A stretch of 64,000 bases of DNA from Kalaharituber pfeilii. Taxonomy: Eukaryota; Ascomycota; Pezizomycetes; Pezizales; Pezizaceae. Positions 28,590 through 39,331 of this stretch are shown here, piece after piece. The position numbers were made by a program, and so were the translations under genes. The stretch lies in contig WHUZ01000010.1 in NCBI GenBank assembly GCA_015179045.1, positions 248,001 to 312,000 of the forward strand, in the 5' to 3' direction. The notes beneath the pieces were generated by a model, which saw only the letters and a list, made by a program, of their open reading frames with translations, did not search any database and was not told the origin of the DNA. Positions within the stretch are counted from its first letter, which is position 1. Each line of letters starts with the position of its first letter.

Positions 28590-29491
28590 CCTCGGATATA
28601 TCCGATGCCCAACTTTTCGTGTATGTCATTTTGCACGCCTTCCCAGTTGGGTACGGGGAGCAGTCGCCGTTGTGACACGACCGATTGTGGCGGGGGGTCT
28701 TTTGGCGGTATCTTATTGGCTGCGTTGGGCTGGGCTTGGCGCCGAAGTGGTGTGGGCAACGGTGGTGGTGAGCTGAAAAATCCTCGGAATTTCACCCCTC
28801 GGGGGAAAAACGTACTGTCGGGTATTTGGGAAAGAAAATTACATCAAAAGACTCAGCTCGTCGCGAGCTTTCGATCTATGTAGGTTTCAGCGGGGGGGAC
28901 GTTGTGGTTGTGGAGTCGCTTCCAAACGCTCGTCCTGAAGTGGTTGTTGAAGAGCCGCAAAACTGATAACCACTATTATGTTCTCGTAAATGTGCTGGTA
29001 GCAGGCGCGGCTACCGAGGTGCTGCAGTAGCTTCTAGTGGCGTAATACCAACCGTAGTAGTTGAAGTACTTTACCTTTGCATTGGCACATACAGGTACCT
29101 GGTGCACGTGGTAGTTGCGCTGGAACAGCGTTCCAGAGTGGACTAGTCTATTCGCAAATAGACTGGTCTACCCAAGAATCATGTTCGTTCGCCATCGCGT
29201 CCTAAAGTGTCCCGGATAGAGCACGACTTCCGACAACTGCTTTTTGACGCAACTTCTGGTAAGGTTGAAATCTGCAATCACCTATTGGTCTCGGGTCTTG
29301 GCGCCGAGGAGCGAAGATATTACTTTCTAATTCTGGTGTATCTAAGGCCCTGTTGTCGTGCCCAGACTATTGTCCCACTTACTTCACAACAGTAGAAGAT
29401 AGAAAAAAAATCAATAACTCCTTCCTCAATATCAGCAATAACTAAGCGCAGCATATCCCCGGGCCCCCACCTCTCCCTCATGCCATCACGA

Positions 29492-29533
29492 TTTCTTTTT
29501 TGCTTTTTTAATATCATTACTCGCATGCTGCAC
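29492..29533 (-). mobile_element. Ultra-short LINE-B insertion (42 bp)
   Basis: T-rich tail plus AATATCATTACTCGCATGC only. TSD gccatcacga at 29482-29491 and 29534-29543. Bases 28969-29481 contain several short perfect palindromes (TGGAACAGCGTTCCA at about 29128, GTCTATTCGCAAATAGAC at about 29145) and no supportable gene. Confidence 0.88.
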
Positions 29534-29830
29534 GCCATCACGAGCAACAGGAACCCGATTCTCATACTCGAGTACATCGTTGTTGCAATTGCCTGTGATG
29601 ACATTCGAGGAGGAATTTCAGATGCAGGAAATCAGAGCAACACGAACTGCGTGAAACACGCTGATCATTACTTACAGTAAGGCCCCACACCACAAGCCTT
29701 GACGTACTGCTTGTTCTTCTGTACAGTACATATGCCGGAAATCGGATCGGCTACTCACATCCCTGCCCTCTATTCGTTGCGGTTCCGTAAGGCATGTAGT
29801 TTCTTCATGTAGGCGCTATAGCACGAAGTA

Positions 29831-31537
29831 CAGTCAGACCTTGCTATAATAAACCTCGCTATAGTGAAAACCTTGCTATAATGAACACACCACACTCTCG
29901 GATTTCCATCCCCACACAGTTTGACCTTGCTATAATGATATCACACCAAATAGTGTAATGAAAAAAAATCTAGAGGAAGTTATTTTCATCTACATACAAA
30001 TTGTTCTTGCTATAATGAAAAGATGCTCATGAAATCCATAGAAACACCCCTGCTACTGCCTTGCCTCCTGCGCACCAGTGATTCTTGAGCAGCCCAGAAA
30101 ACAGCAACTACTGTGGTTCACCACTTTCCCGGACACCCCACTTTCCCGGACACATTTACCACCAAAACTGCGCAACTTTCGCACTCAATATCTCAACAAC
30201 CACAACAGCATTTGTGAATGCACTTTGTGTAGCTATTAGACAAAGTGTAATTCTTGCTATCTAGCACCTTTTCTTCATCAAAAATTGGGGGTGCAAAGGG
30301 ATTATGACTTGTCGCATTTACGTTGGAAGGCTTGGCATTTATTTGTATGGGATCTCCATACAAAATGTTCATCAGACTCGAATGTAGTCCTACTCTTCAA
30401 CGCTAATTACAATAGCTATGATAGTATAGGTCAAGAATCACCTGAAGAGGTATAGTAAGGTGCTGCATTTAGTTTACTTTCATTTGTTGAATTGTAGAGT
30501 TGGTGTACAACTATCTACTTTTGGGCGTTGTTCTCATACAAATGGTTTCTATGGGAAATATGAATATTGTGAATAATTTCACAACCACTACAGTTATTAC
30601 CTAACTACGTTGTTCATGATTTCCGACTGAGTGATGCTATTGAATGTGAGTGTCTGAGTTTTTTTCATGACTTGATTGCAGGTGTAGCATGCAGAATTCG
30701 GGGGTGGTGACATTTGTATGGAGATCCCATACAAATAAATGCCAAGCCTTCCAACAAAAATGCGACAAGCCATAATCCCTTTGCAACCACAATTTTTGAT
30801 GAAGAAAAAGTGCTAGATAGCAAGAATTACACTGTGTGTAATAGCTACACAAAGTGCATTCACAAATGCTGTTGTGGTTGTTGAGATATTGAGTGCGAAA
30901 GTTGCGCAGTTTTGGTGGTAAATGTGTCCGGGAAAGTGGGGCGTCCGGGAAAGTGGGGTGTCCGGGAAAGTGGGGTGTCCGGGAAAGTGGGGTGTCCGGG
31001 AAAGTGGTGAACCACAGTATGTCGCTAAGCACTAGAGGTTGGTTTAAACCAAGTTGTGAGTGTCTGTTGCTTCTGAGTATCATATATTGCTGGTACAATT
31101 GTCGCCGCTCGCTAGTAGATATCTCGCCTGTTAGAGCTCTGATCACAGATGTCAATCTACAGTGACCCACAAAAAGTCTTGGGGATTGGGCAATATTGGG
31201 TGGTTTATCATGCAAGCCTATTAATTCCCAAGACCTTTTACGGGTCACTATACTATTGATTTACTTTTGATTTATATTTTTCTCCCACCATCACTGCTCC
31301 TTACATTTCTATTTCCATTCCGAATCATCACTACCACAACCATCCCATTCGAATTGATATCTTAATGTGGCTATTTCCATTACTAGTAAGTCTTAATTAG
31401 TAGCGAAGCTCAGCAAGACTCACGAACTCAGCTGCCAAGACTATGACTAATTTGCCATAATTTTCTATACTGAAAACCTTGCTATAGTGAAAACAAAGGG
31501 CCGAATTTTATGTATTCATCATAGCAAGGTCTGACTG
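29831..31537. mobile_element. Pogo-type MITE 1 with a nested foldback element
   Basis: TIRs CAGTCAGACCTTGCTATAAT / its complement, TA on both sides (29829-29830, 31538-31539). The terminal motif CCTTGCTATARTGAAAA is repeated two to four times inside each end. No transposase. Net length without the nested element is about 800 bp. Confidence 0.9.
30111..31017. mobile_element. Foldback element with iterated TIR (907 bp)
   Basis: Inverted arms of ~300-370 bp (30111-30400 against 30640-31017) start CTGTGGTTCACCACTTTCCC and are flanked by TA. The 17-bp motif GTCCGGGAAAGTGGGGT occurs five times in the right arm and twice in the left. The open frames across the arms are mirror images, not genes. No transposase seen. 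Confidence 0.9.
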
Positions 31538-32591
31538 TAGGTAGTTGGGGAGTGCAGTACGATTTTGAAGTGGAGGGACGCTGCATCGGTGCTAAACTTG
31601 CTCCAACTCTTACATAAGGTATTGTTCCGCATGCAGAAACATCTCTTGTTTGGTTTTTCAACGCAGATCTCTGATCCGAAAATGGCATTTCCATTGCATT
31701 GTGCAGCGGCAATCTGGGCCTAGGAATGGCCGGACATTTGAGAAAATTAACTTCGAGAAAAGTAGCGCATCTAAGGATATCCAAGTCACTCAGCGCAGCG
31801 TTGTACTGTACATGGTGGGTAGCAATGATCTACACCATTAGTGCATCCAACCGTCCATCCTTTGAATATAAATGTGAATACGAATGCCACTAAAACTTTA
31901 TCGCCTGCGGATCAGCGGTAGAGCCTTGCCTTGTTACAACGGGCGCTCTCACCTTCCTACGAACTATGCTCATACAAATCATCCCTCTTAAACTTGGATG
32001 TCACGCGAATACCGGACTGGATAGAGATTCGAATACTAGCAAAGCTCTCCCCTGTCTACATCGCGATCCATTTTTGCTATTGTAATACTGAGTAATTTGG
32101 TTAGCTGACTGTGATGTACGATGAGGTCATACGCGACGTCCCAGACTTCCAAGTTCGTCCTGAATTTTTTCACTGAGAACAATTGTGTCCGACGGAGGGC
32201 TTTCGGAAACGAGGGAGCAAAATTAAACATTCAACGATATGCGTTCATGCAGAACCGGACATACCGTATAAGGTATCGTGACGTCATGCGAGTGCAGATC
32301 ATACGCAAGGATAATGTCGTTTTTGATTTTAGCTCGAAGGTTATGTTTTTCCTTTGCTGGCATGTTATCTTCTTTATTCTTCAGGGGTAGTACTGCAAAT
32401 GATAAGCAAAGACGCAAAAATCAGCTCGTGGACTCTTTTGACTCTCAGCTAACCGGTATAATTAAGAGGATCTCTTGCCCCAGTGAAAAATCCTCCAAAC
32501 CAATCTCAACTCACTCCAGCTCACCGCAAAATAATAGTCACTCAATACACCATCCATAGAAACGCTTTTCCAGACCAACAAATATTCTACG

Positions 32592-33163
32592 ATGGCACGT
32601 AAAACTGTTATTGTGAGTGAACACCCTTGCTATCATTTGTTTCAGTCAAACTATCCCATCGTTACGCACCAGCACCATCTCACCTTTTTATTGCAGATCC
32701 GGTTTGATTCTGCCGAAGCATACAACAAGCACGACGCTGAGTATGCCTTCTAAGCAAAGGCCCCGACAGTTTGCTTGTGGAAGACTGCGGGACGATGGCA
32801 ACCGATCTAACATTACTTATAGAGTCATCAGCATCATCAAAGAAGACACTGGGACTGACAATTTCATTTCTAATCCGTCATATCCACCAATTTACCAGTG
32901 AGTTTGTCCATTTCCATTTGCATATATGAGCTTCCTTTCAATTAATCCTGTCCCTATGACAATTGGCGCGGGTACACGCCAATTCCCACTCGCAATACAA
33001 TGAACTAACCCACGTCGCGACTTATTCTGCTTGTTCTTCCCGATGCGGGAGTTCAAGCAGCTTCAGTTGTTCATATAATACAGCCCGCCCCCCTCACTGA
33101 CGATGCGATCAAAAAACTTAAAGACTTGGATGGTGTGATCGTTCAAATCCAAGGGGAGGAGTA
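32592..33163 (+). CDS. Candidate small spliced host gene (structure unresolved)
   Basis: The ATG at 32592 follows a pyrimidine/AC-rich leader. ATGGCACGTAAAACTGTTAT is followed by a good donor (GTGAGT, 32613) and two acceptors (TTTCAG, TTGCAG at 32697). The second joins to IRFDSAEAYNKHDAEYAF. A further exon-like stretch at about 33040-33163 reads AASVVHIIQPAPLTDD, AIKKLKDLDGVIVQIQGEE, stop. The hydrophobic/charged rhythm and small size recall the I9-type proteinase inhibitor/propeptide fold, but this is a weak guess, and I could not join the exons in one phase. It may be a pseudogene. Bases 31540-32580 hold no other supportable gene. Confidence 0.3.
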
Positions 33164-34032
33164 AAAAAAAGGCCATTATTTGCGGCCAATTCCTGCAATG
33201 AGGTGATCTCGTAGGCTCGGCGTAGCCATTGGACCATTTTTTTGTAGCTGGATAAGGTGCCTGAGGAATGAGAGGAGTACTGCAATGGGACAATTTCGTG
33301 GGTAGTCAAGTAACTAAAGGTTTTAAAGTTATGAGCTGTGGAACAATCTCACATCGCAGTTGCTGATGGCGTCCTTCATGTATATGCTCAATGTGATATG
33401 TGCAATTGATATCTAGTCCAGAAATGCTTCTGCTGAAAACCCACATTCAGTTGTAGGACTGCTACGGGCAACCAACCGATTTTTTATACAGGTTGTCGCC
33501 AAAGGGAAGTCCAGCAGCATTGCTGCATGCTGCCGATGGTTGGACTGCTTGATGATGTTTGATCCCTTGTGGCATCACGGTTTTAGGCTTTATGCCTATG
33601 TCAGGTGTCCACCACCTGCTGCAGTAAACCTGGTGCTGATACAGTTACTTCATAAATAAATATGTTCACATTTCTCTACAAGTTGATAGATTAGTCTCGA
33701 CGGCTAGGAGCGTCTGGGTGATTAGCTCCCGAATTTGTTAGCGCCAAGTTTTGCTGGTGTATTGGTCCTCGGCTTCATTCCGCTTGTCACGGCAACCACA
33801 ACTATTTGTTTATATATCTCCAAACTCAATGACACGAAATGCAATTGAGTGCTCTAAATCTACTCATCTCTAAGTTCTACCTCTACAACTTTCCCAAAAC
33901 GCATGTCCAATTGCGGTTTCTTGCTAATAACCTTCCCATTATTCCAGTTGTAATCATAGTCTATCGCCACTATAGTCTGTCGCCACTGTAGTCTGCCACT
34001 ACTGTAGTCCACCACTTCTATAATCTGCCAAT

Positions 34033-34187
34033 ATGCATATATACGACGCATGCGATGTACGGCAGCCGGCAAAGGCGTCGCACTCGCGAAATAAGTGCTA
34101 TATGAGCTTCACAGAGGACTAGTAGGAATCACTAGCCAAGTCTCTTTTGACCTGGCAGATGGTAATTCTCCACATCCGTGACACTGT
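34033..34187. mobile_element. Truncated TGTTACGG-family LTR
   Basis: Right two thirds of the LTR seen at 791-2991: AATATGCATATATACGACGC through AGTGCTATATGAGC and TGACCTGGCAGATGG, ending CACATCCGTGACA. The left end is missing. Confidence 0.75.
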
Positions 34188-34228
34188 AGTCCACTGCCAT
34201 TATAGTCCGCTTACTATAGTTCGCGGCT

Positions 34229-34301
34229 ACTATTTCTTCTTTACGTAATCTTGTCATAACCCACAGGGCGGCACACGAGTAATAGAAAAGGAAAAAAAAA
34301 A
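34229..34301 (+). mobile_element. Degenerate LINE-B tail micro-insertion
   Basis: CTTGTCATAACCCACAGGGC and GGCACACGAGTAATAG then A-rich. Flanks gttcgcggctact/gttcgctactact look like a decayed TSD. An old copy with broken stem pairs. Confidence 0.7.
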
Positions 34302-34878
34302 GGTTCGCTACTACTCTGGTCTTCGCTACTACTATGGTCTTCGCTACTATTATGGTCTTCGCTATTACTATGGTCTGCTAGATAGCCATAGTACGAATTG
34401 CAAAATAACTTGAAAACTCCTAGTTTTCCAAGCGCTATTTTACCTTCTCCAGAACCGAACTTCTAGACATAGTTCGAATAGCATCCGACATACTGTACTG
34501 ACCTCACGTAGCCCAAAATCTGAAGGTATTGCTGTACCTCTGCTCATGGGCATTCTGGCACTGAGGTAGCTGAAGTGGATTAGCTAAATGTTAGGCTTTC
34601 ATAAGTGCAATGATGTTGCTGGCAATCACACTCAGGAATGTTGTTGTTCTGTACTCACATAGGAAGGTGGCTGAAGTGCCGGAGTTGGCTAAATATCAAG
34701 AGATGCCCAGAGTACGATGACACAGCAACTGTGCTCAGACGGGAGGTTGGAATAATTAGATCGATGTAGCGATGGGATACGCATGGGTTGTATGTACTAG
34801 TAGATTAGCGGTCGCTTTAGTTCTATTCCTTCCTGGTGAGACTCAACTAGCCTTGCATTAATGGCTGTTGGCGATATA

Positions 34879-35691
34879 CAGTCTACCCTTGCTATACCGG
34901 ACCTCGCTATACCGGAAACCTTGCTATACCGGATGGCCTCTGGCTGCAACATCCGTTCCCCATACAAATCGCCCTTGCTATACCGGACGCCCTAACAATT
35001 CCGGACCGGACAGAAACCTCCAGACAAGTACCCCCCTGTCTCCATACAAATAATATTTGCTATACCGGATGCGCTAATACTAATACATCTTAGACTACTC
35101 CATTTCACACTTGGCTGCCACCATTGCTGTCACTGCTTCTGCTAATGCCGTCGCTACTACTGCTACCATCACTTGCTACAATGTTGTTCGTAATGGAAAC
35201 TGGGCACTTCGTTGCTTCTTGTTCCATGTTCCGAGATTAATTGCTAACCACTTACCACTTTATTTCAAAATACCTGACTAAGTAGATACAGCTACTGGTC
35301 AGCTTAAAATAATAAATTAGATACCTTGGATACCAAAGTTAAGTTAAAGTACAGTAATCTTACCAATTCATCTCAAAGATGTTTATCAAATTCATTTAAC
35401 TTTTCTTTAGCATATTTTGGTTCTAGTCAATGTTTACATATTTGATGCTTCTCAAGTACACTCAAGGCCTGACATTTTTCTAGATTTCGTGACTGATGCA
35501 CATTGATGTCTTTGGCTGGGTGTGAAACAAGTTGATGTTTACTTCGTTCATCTCCTATTTCAGTAATTATTTGAATTTACAAAATTTTATCACCCCCCCT
35601 GTCTGCCAAGCATTTTATTCTATACCGGAACCTTGCTATACCGGACGAAAAGTGCCAGATTTTAGGGATCCGGTATAGCAAGGGTAGACTG
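34879..35691. mobile_element. Pogo-type MITE 2 (813 bp)
   Basis: TIR CAGTCTACCCTTGCTATACC with TA target (34877-34878, 35692-35693). The 13-mer TTGCTATACCGGA and variants are iterated at both ends (at least six on the left, two to three on the right). Same termini logic as MITE 1 but with CCGGA in place of ATGAA. Confidence 0.9.
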
Positions 35692-35785
35692 TAGTTGTCG
35701 CTACGATGTTACCATAGTGGTTATCAGCTTTGCATTATGTTACGTTATGTTAGATAACCCACGTCAACCTGCTAAGCCCAAATGA

Positions 35786-35851
35786 AATTTTTTTTTTTTT
35801 TTTTTTTTTTTTATATCATTAATCGCTTGCCGCCCTAAGGGCTATGGCGAT
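35786..35851 (-). mobile_element. LINE-B tail-only micro-insertion (66 bp)
   Basis: Poly(T) plus the stem-loop in its ATCGCC..AAGCGAT form. TSD gcccaaatga at 35776-35785 and 35852-35861. Confidence 0.92.
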
Positions 35852-36959
35852 GCCCAAATGAGAGGAGGGTCGCTGATGTCCCCCACGCAAAATCCAACAG
35901 GTGGTCACGACAGCAGTCGAGCCTTATGCCATATCTATGCTACTTACTTCAGATACCAGAGGGGGTTGCAAAGCGTGGAGTAACAGCTTGTGAACTTGCT
36001 GCAATTGTAGCAGACGTGTGCTGGCTCATGATGGTAGAAACTAGTAGAGAGCTTTCATATGTAGATTGGGGATGCTCATGAAGTGGTAGACACGTTCTTC
36101 TGCATACGCATCCGTGTGTTGCTAGTTTGGGCAAAGGCCCCTGTAGTCAGCTAAACCAGTCACATATCGATATCCCCAAAGGTCGCAAAGTTATGGTTGG
36201 TAATGCGACGTTACCAAATCAGCCAATGAGAGCTTTTGCTTATGTCATGTTACCTGACGTAACATAAAGTGACTTCAGATAGCAACCACATGTAGGAAAC
36301 TTCTTGACTCAGCCAGAAACTCAAAGTTGAATATTGCCAAGGGCCACTAATGCAAGGCTAGTTGAGTTTCACCAGCTTAAGGGAGAGTGTCATTGATATT
36401 ATTTTTTCTGGAGCCATTGCGAAGTACATTTAAACTTTTGATAGATGCAGTATCTCAACTTTATAAAGATGAGTTAAAATGCTATGAAATAGTTCAATAT
36501 TTACATGCTTGGGACGTAGGTACGGAGTATTTCCAGTTTCTGAAAAGCTACGTTGCAGGTCCTATGGTTGAATTGCAGAAGTCCCGAGACTAGTTGCAGG
36601 ATCAACCAACATGGCGGAGCCGACGCTTCCTAGCGGAGCACACACACGCATGAAAATTCCGCTTAGTGAGCGTCTGGTTACCGGGAAAGTGCATAGTGTT
36701 TTATTCTGATAATGAAAGTGTCTATTAAATCTTATCGCTTGGTTGGGGAGAAATCTGGCGTAATTCGATGACAGTGGCGCTTCCATTTGAATTTGTGCAG
36801 TCATTGGCTAGAGATTTCGGATATCTGTGTACTCAATGGTTTTCTATGAAATTCTGGGTTCTGGGTTAACCCACTAGCATCGAATTAGGGGAGTTTTCAC
36901 CCACCTAAGAGATATACAAAGGAGAGACTGCGCATACTGCGCAACCAAAAGCATATATA

Positions 36960-37225
36960 CAATTTTACCTTGCTATACCAGACGGTTTTTGCAATTTACA
37001 TACAACAAAATGCTATACCGGATGCCCAGTTAAACCCTACCGGACAACAAAACTGTAGACATTTAAATTCAAATTACATATAAACTAGTGAGCTGAACTG
37101 GATGAAGGCCAAAATCATGAGACTGCTTTTTTTACCTTTTGTGTCTTATAGTAGTATTTTTATTAAGTGTTCTCTATATCTTGAATTCATTGTTCAAAGT
37201 TCTGTAATATAGCAAGGTGTAACTA
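36960..37225. mobile_element. Pogo-type MITE 3 (short, decayed)
   Basis: ATTTTACCTTGCTATACCAG at the left and the complement of TTACACCTTGCTATATTAC at the right, near TA. TTGCTATA/GCTATACCGGA motifs recur inside. About 265 bp. Elsewhere in 36376-37719 I see no gene that I can support. Confidence 0.65.
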
Positions 37226-37730
37226 TATTCTGTTGCAATTGACCTTAAAGAACGCGTCATTGACACATGTATGAATAGATGCCGTGTCTCTGTAGGAAAC
37301 TAACTCCTCACCCGCATAGGTCACACAATAAAGTAGGCTCAAATAAATTCTCCTCTCTCAAATTAAAGCTTTCAGCCTTGGATCAACCAAGTATTTGCTG
37401 TCAATCTCTTAGACTGTCATACCACGTTGACCTGAGAGCGTCATATCATAGCAACCGTCTGGTGGTTGTGAACAAGTAAATGACCCCGTTCCAATTATTG
37501 ATAACTTATACGAAATAACATGTCGCTAATTGCATTGCAATTCATAAGAACAAATTGCGACATATAGAGACAAAACTCAACTTAGAAAAGATATGATTCC
37601 AATTAATAGGGTGGGAGAACAGAATCATAATTTCAATGATGTTGAAAAAACTCGTATGTTATGATGAAACGATGCGTTGCAATCAGAGGATCCAAGACGA
37701 TTATCCTCAACACGAGCAATGCCACATCTC

Positions 37731-39104
37731 CGGGACCTCTCCAGGTAGGCACATTCTGCCTGTGGCTCTCGGACCGCATTAGGCCATAATCTTTGTTGCA
37801 AGACAACCGCTACGCAGATCGATTCTTGGAATGTCGCACAGACTGTGTCAATAATTGGTTGCCATTATGCATAGTATTACATCGCTGCTGCGTTAATGGA
37901 CCGTTTTTTTTAACACCATTATTCACATATCGCCCCTTCTGCTATGAGGAGGGCATGGGTAGTCTCGACGTAGTACTAAAAGTATTCTTTACAGAGGAGA
38001 TGTCGTGGGACTGTCTGGTATTGTGCGGGCTGCTGTGTAAGATGGAGCTGGAAGTCAGTCACACTTGCAGGTGCTGCAAGTGCTGCAGGTATCATGGATA
38101 CACGAGACAGGAGAGACGAGGCACGGTATGAGAGTGAATGAGTGTAACTCGACCAGTGAAAACTACATACAGGTCAAGGGTATATGTAGATGAGAGCCCT
38201 GCCATGGCAAAAAGCTGTATGCGGGGTTACGTGACAAAATATGTATATATATAGATGAGAAAGTATGAACATGAGTGAATATCTATGAATAGACATGAAC
38301 TTCTCCATTCCTTTTTAATATCATTACTTGCATGCCGACCTGAAGGAAATAATGAAATAAGCACAAAGACATTCAAAAAGCACATAGAGACCCACGACCC
38401 TTGTTAGTAAGGTAGGTGGAAACAAGAGAAGTGAAAATAAAATTCAAGCTAAACACAACCAATGTGATGCCCATGAATCTCTCTGTGATGCAGGCAAAAG
38501 GAAATAGACCAGGTTTACCTCACTCATCATGCCATAGCGCATTTCCACCTCGCTATAGCCTTACAGGCGGCATGCGAGTAATGAAAAAAAAAAAAAAAAA
38601 ATAAAAATAAAAAAAAATACCCCATTTCCACGATTTCGGCATCTTCGTCAATCACGTTATTTTGGTCACCAAGCACTATTATGGCACGTGTTCTCCCGTC
38701 ACATAGTAGCTACCCTGCAGGAATTTTTCAATGGCAGTAGTGGCTTGGTATTAGTGACTTTAAGTGTTCGAAGTCTCTAATGATCTCAAGGGCGCAATGA
38801 AAATTCTTCATGCATACAGCCAGGACAGTTTATTTTCCATAATAATGTAAAACTCAGCAATCTGCGCAGACAGTCCAGAAACATCCCATCTGCAAAAGGC
38901 AATACATCTGTAAAAGGTAATTTTACTAGTATAATCCTGATGAGTGTGTTACTGTAGCAGCTGTGCAATACAATCATTGAGACAGTCAGTGTAACATTCC
39001 AACAATCCATCTACGTAGACGTTATCTTGCAACCATACCGTCAAAGTTTATAGCCTGATGCGGTCCGAGAGCCGCAGGCGGAATGTGCCTGCCCAGAGAG
39101 GTTC
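37731..39104. mobile_element. MULE-like element 2 (1.37 kb), 11-bp TSD
   Basis: TIRs of about 65-75 bp: CGGGACCTCTCCAGGTAGGC.. with CGGACCGCATTAGGC at the left, its inverted partner GCCTGATGCGGTCCGAGAGC..AGAGAGGTTC at the right. The perfect 11-bp TSD tgccacatctc lies at 37720-37730 and 39105-39115. A short inner hairpin AGGCACATTCTGCCT is conserved in each end. No transposase is visible. It contains family-A (about 38204-38240) and family-B (about 38317-38345, 38549-38622) micro-insertions. Confidence 0.8.
38549..38622 (+). mobile_element. LINE-B tail-only micro-insertion (74 bp)
   Basis: CTCGCTATAGCCTTACAGGC-GGCATGCGAG form (GCCT..AGGC stem) and a long A-rich tail. TSD catttccac at 38540-38548 and 38623-38631. 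Confidence 0.88.
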
Positions 39105-39331
39105 TGCCACATCTCGGCTCAATCTCCATATTGGAGATAGCCATCAGCCATAAATTTTGTCCGCGTACAGCTGGCTTTAAATTTTCCGAAATCGGCTACA
39201 CATTTTCACTCCAGATGTGATTTTTTTTTTTTTTTTTTTTTATTTCATTAATCGCATGCCGCCCTAAGGGCTATGGCGATGTTTAGTTACATAACGAAAT
39301 TCATACGAAATTCACGCCGCCCGCTCCAGAG

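Larger units (their letters stand above)
27246..28955 (-). mobile_element. Full-length half-LINE H4 (ORF1 only)
   Basis: The best copy of the family: perfect 13-bp TSD cgcaaaactgata (27233-27245 and 28956-28968), 5' UTR (28590-28955), one ORF1, 3' UTR hairpin, family-B stem-loop and poly(A) at 27246. After removal of the solo LTR (27480-27820 plus one TSD copy) it is about 1.36 kb and contains no endonuclease, RT or RNase H. It is thus a retrotransposed element encoding only an ORF1-type protein, not simply a 5'-truncated LINE. Confidence 0.9.
33945..34400. repeat. Minisatellite (TAGTCYGYCGCCACTR)n, with insertions
   Basis: Units such as CACTATAGTCTGTCGC and TACTATGGTCTTCGCTACTA flank a solo-LTR fragment (34033-34187) and a micro-insertion (34229-34301). 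Bases 33164-33944 hold nothing recognisable. Confidence 0.7.
34833..36375. mobile_element. Inverted-repeat element containing MITE 2
   Basis: 45-bp inverted repeats: CTGGTGAGACTCAACTAGCC-TTGCATTAATGG at 34833-34877 and its complement at 36331-36375. The interior is unique apart from the pogo-type MITE (34879-35691) and a micro-insertion (35786-35851). A ~60-bp part (about 35735-35785) is repeated in inverted form at 27175-27240. No transposase, no clear TSD. Confidence 0.55.
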
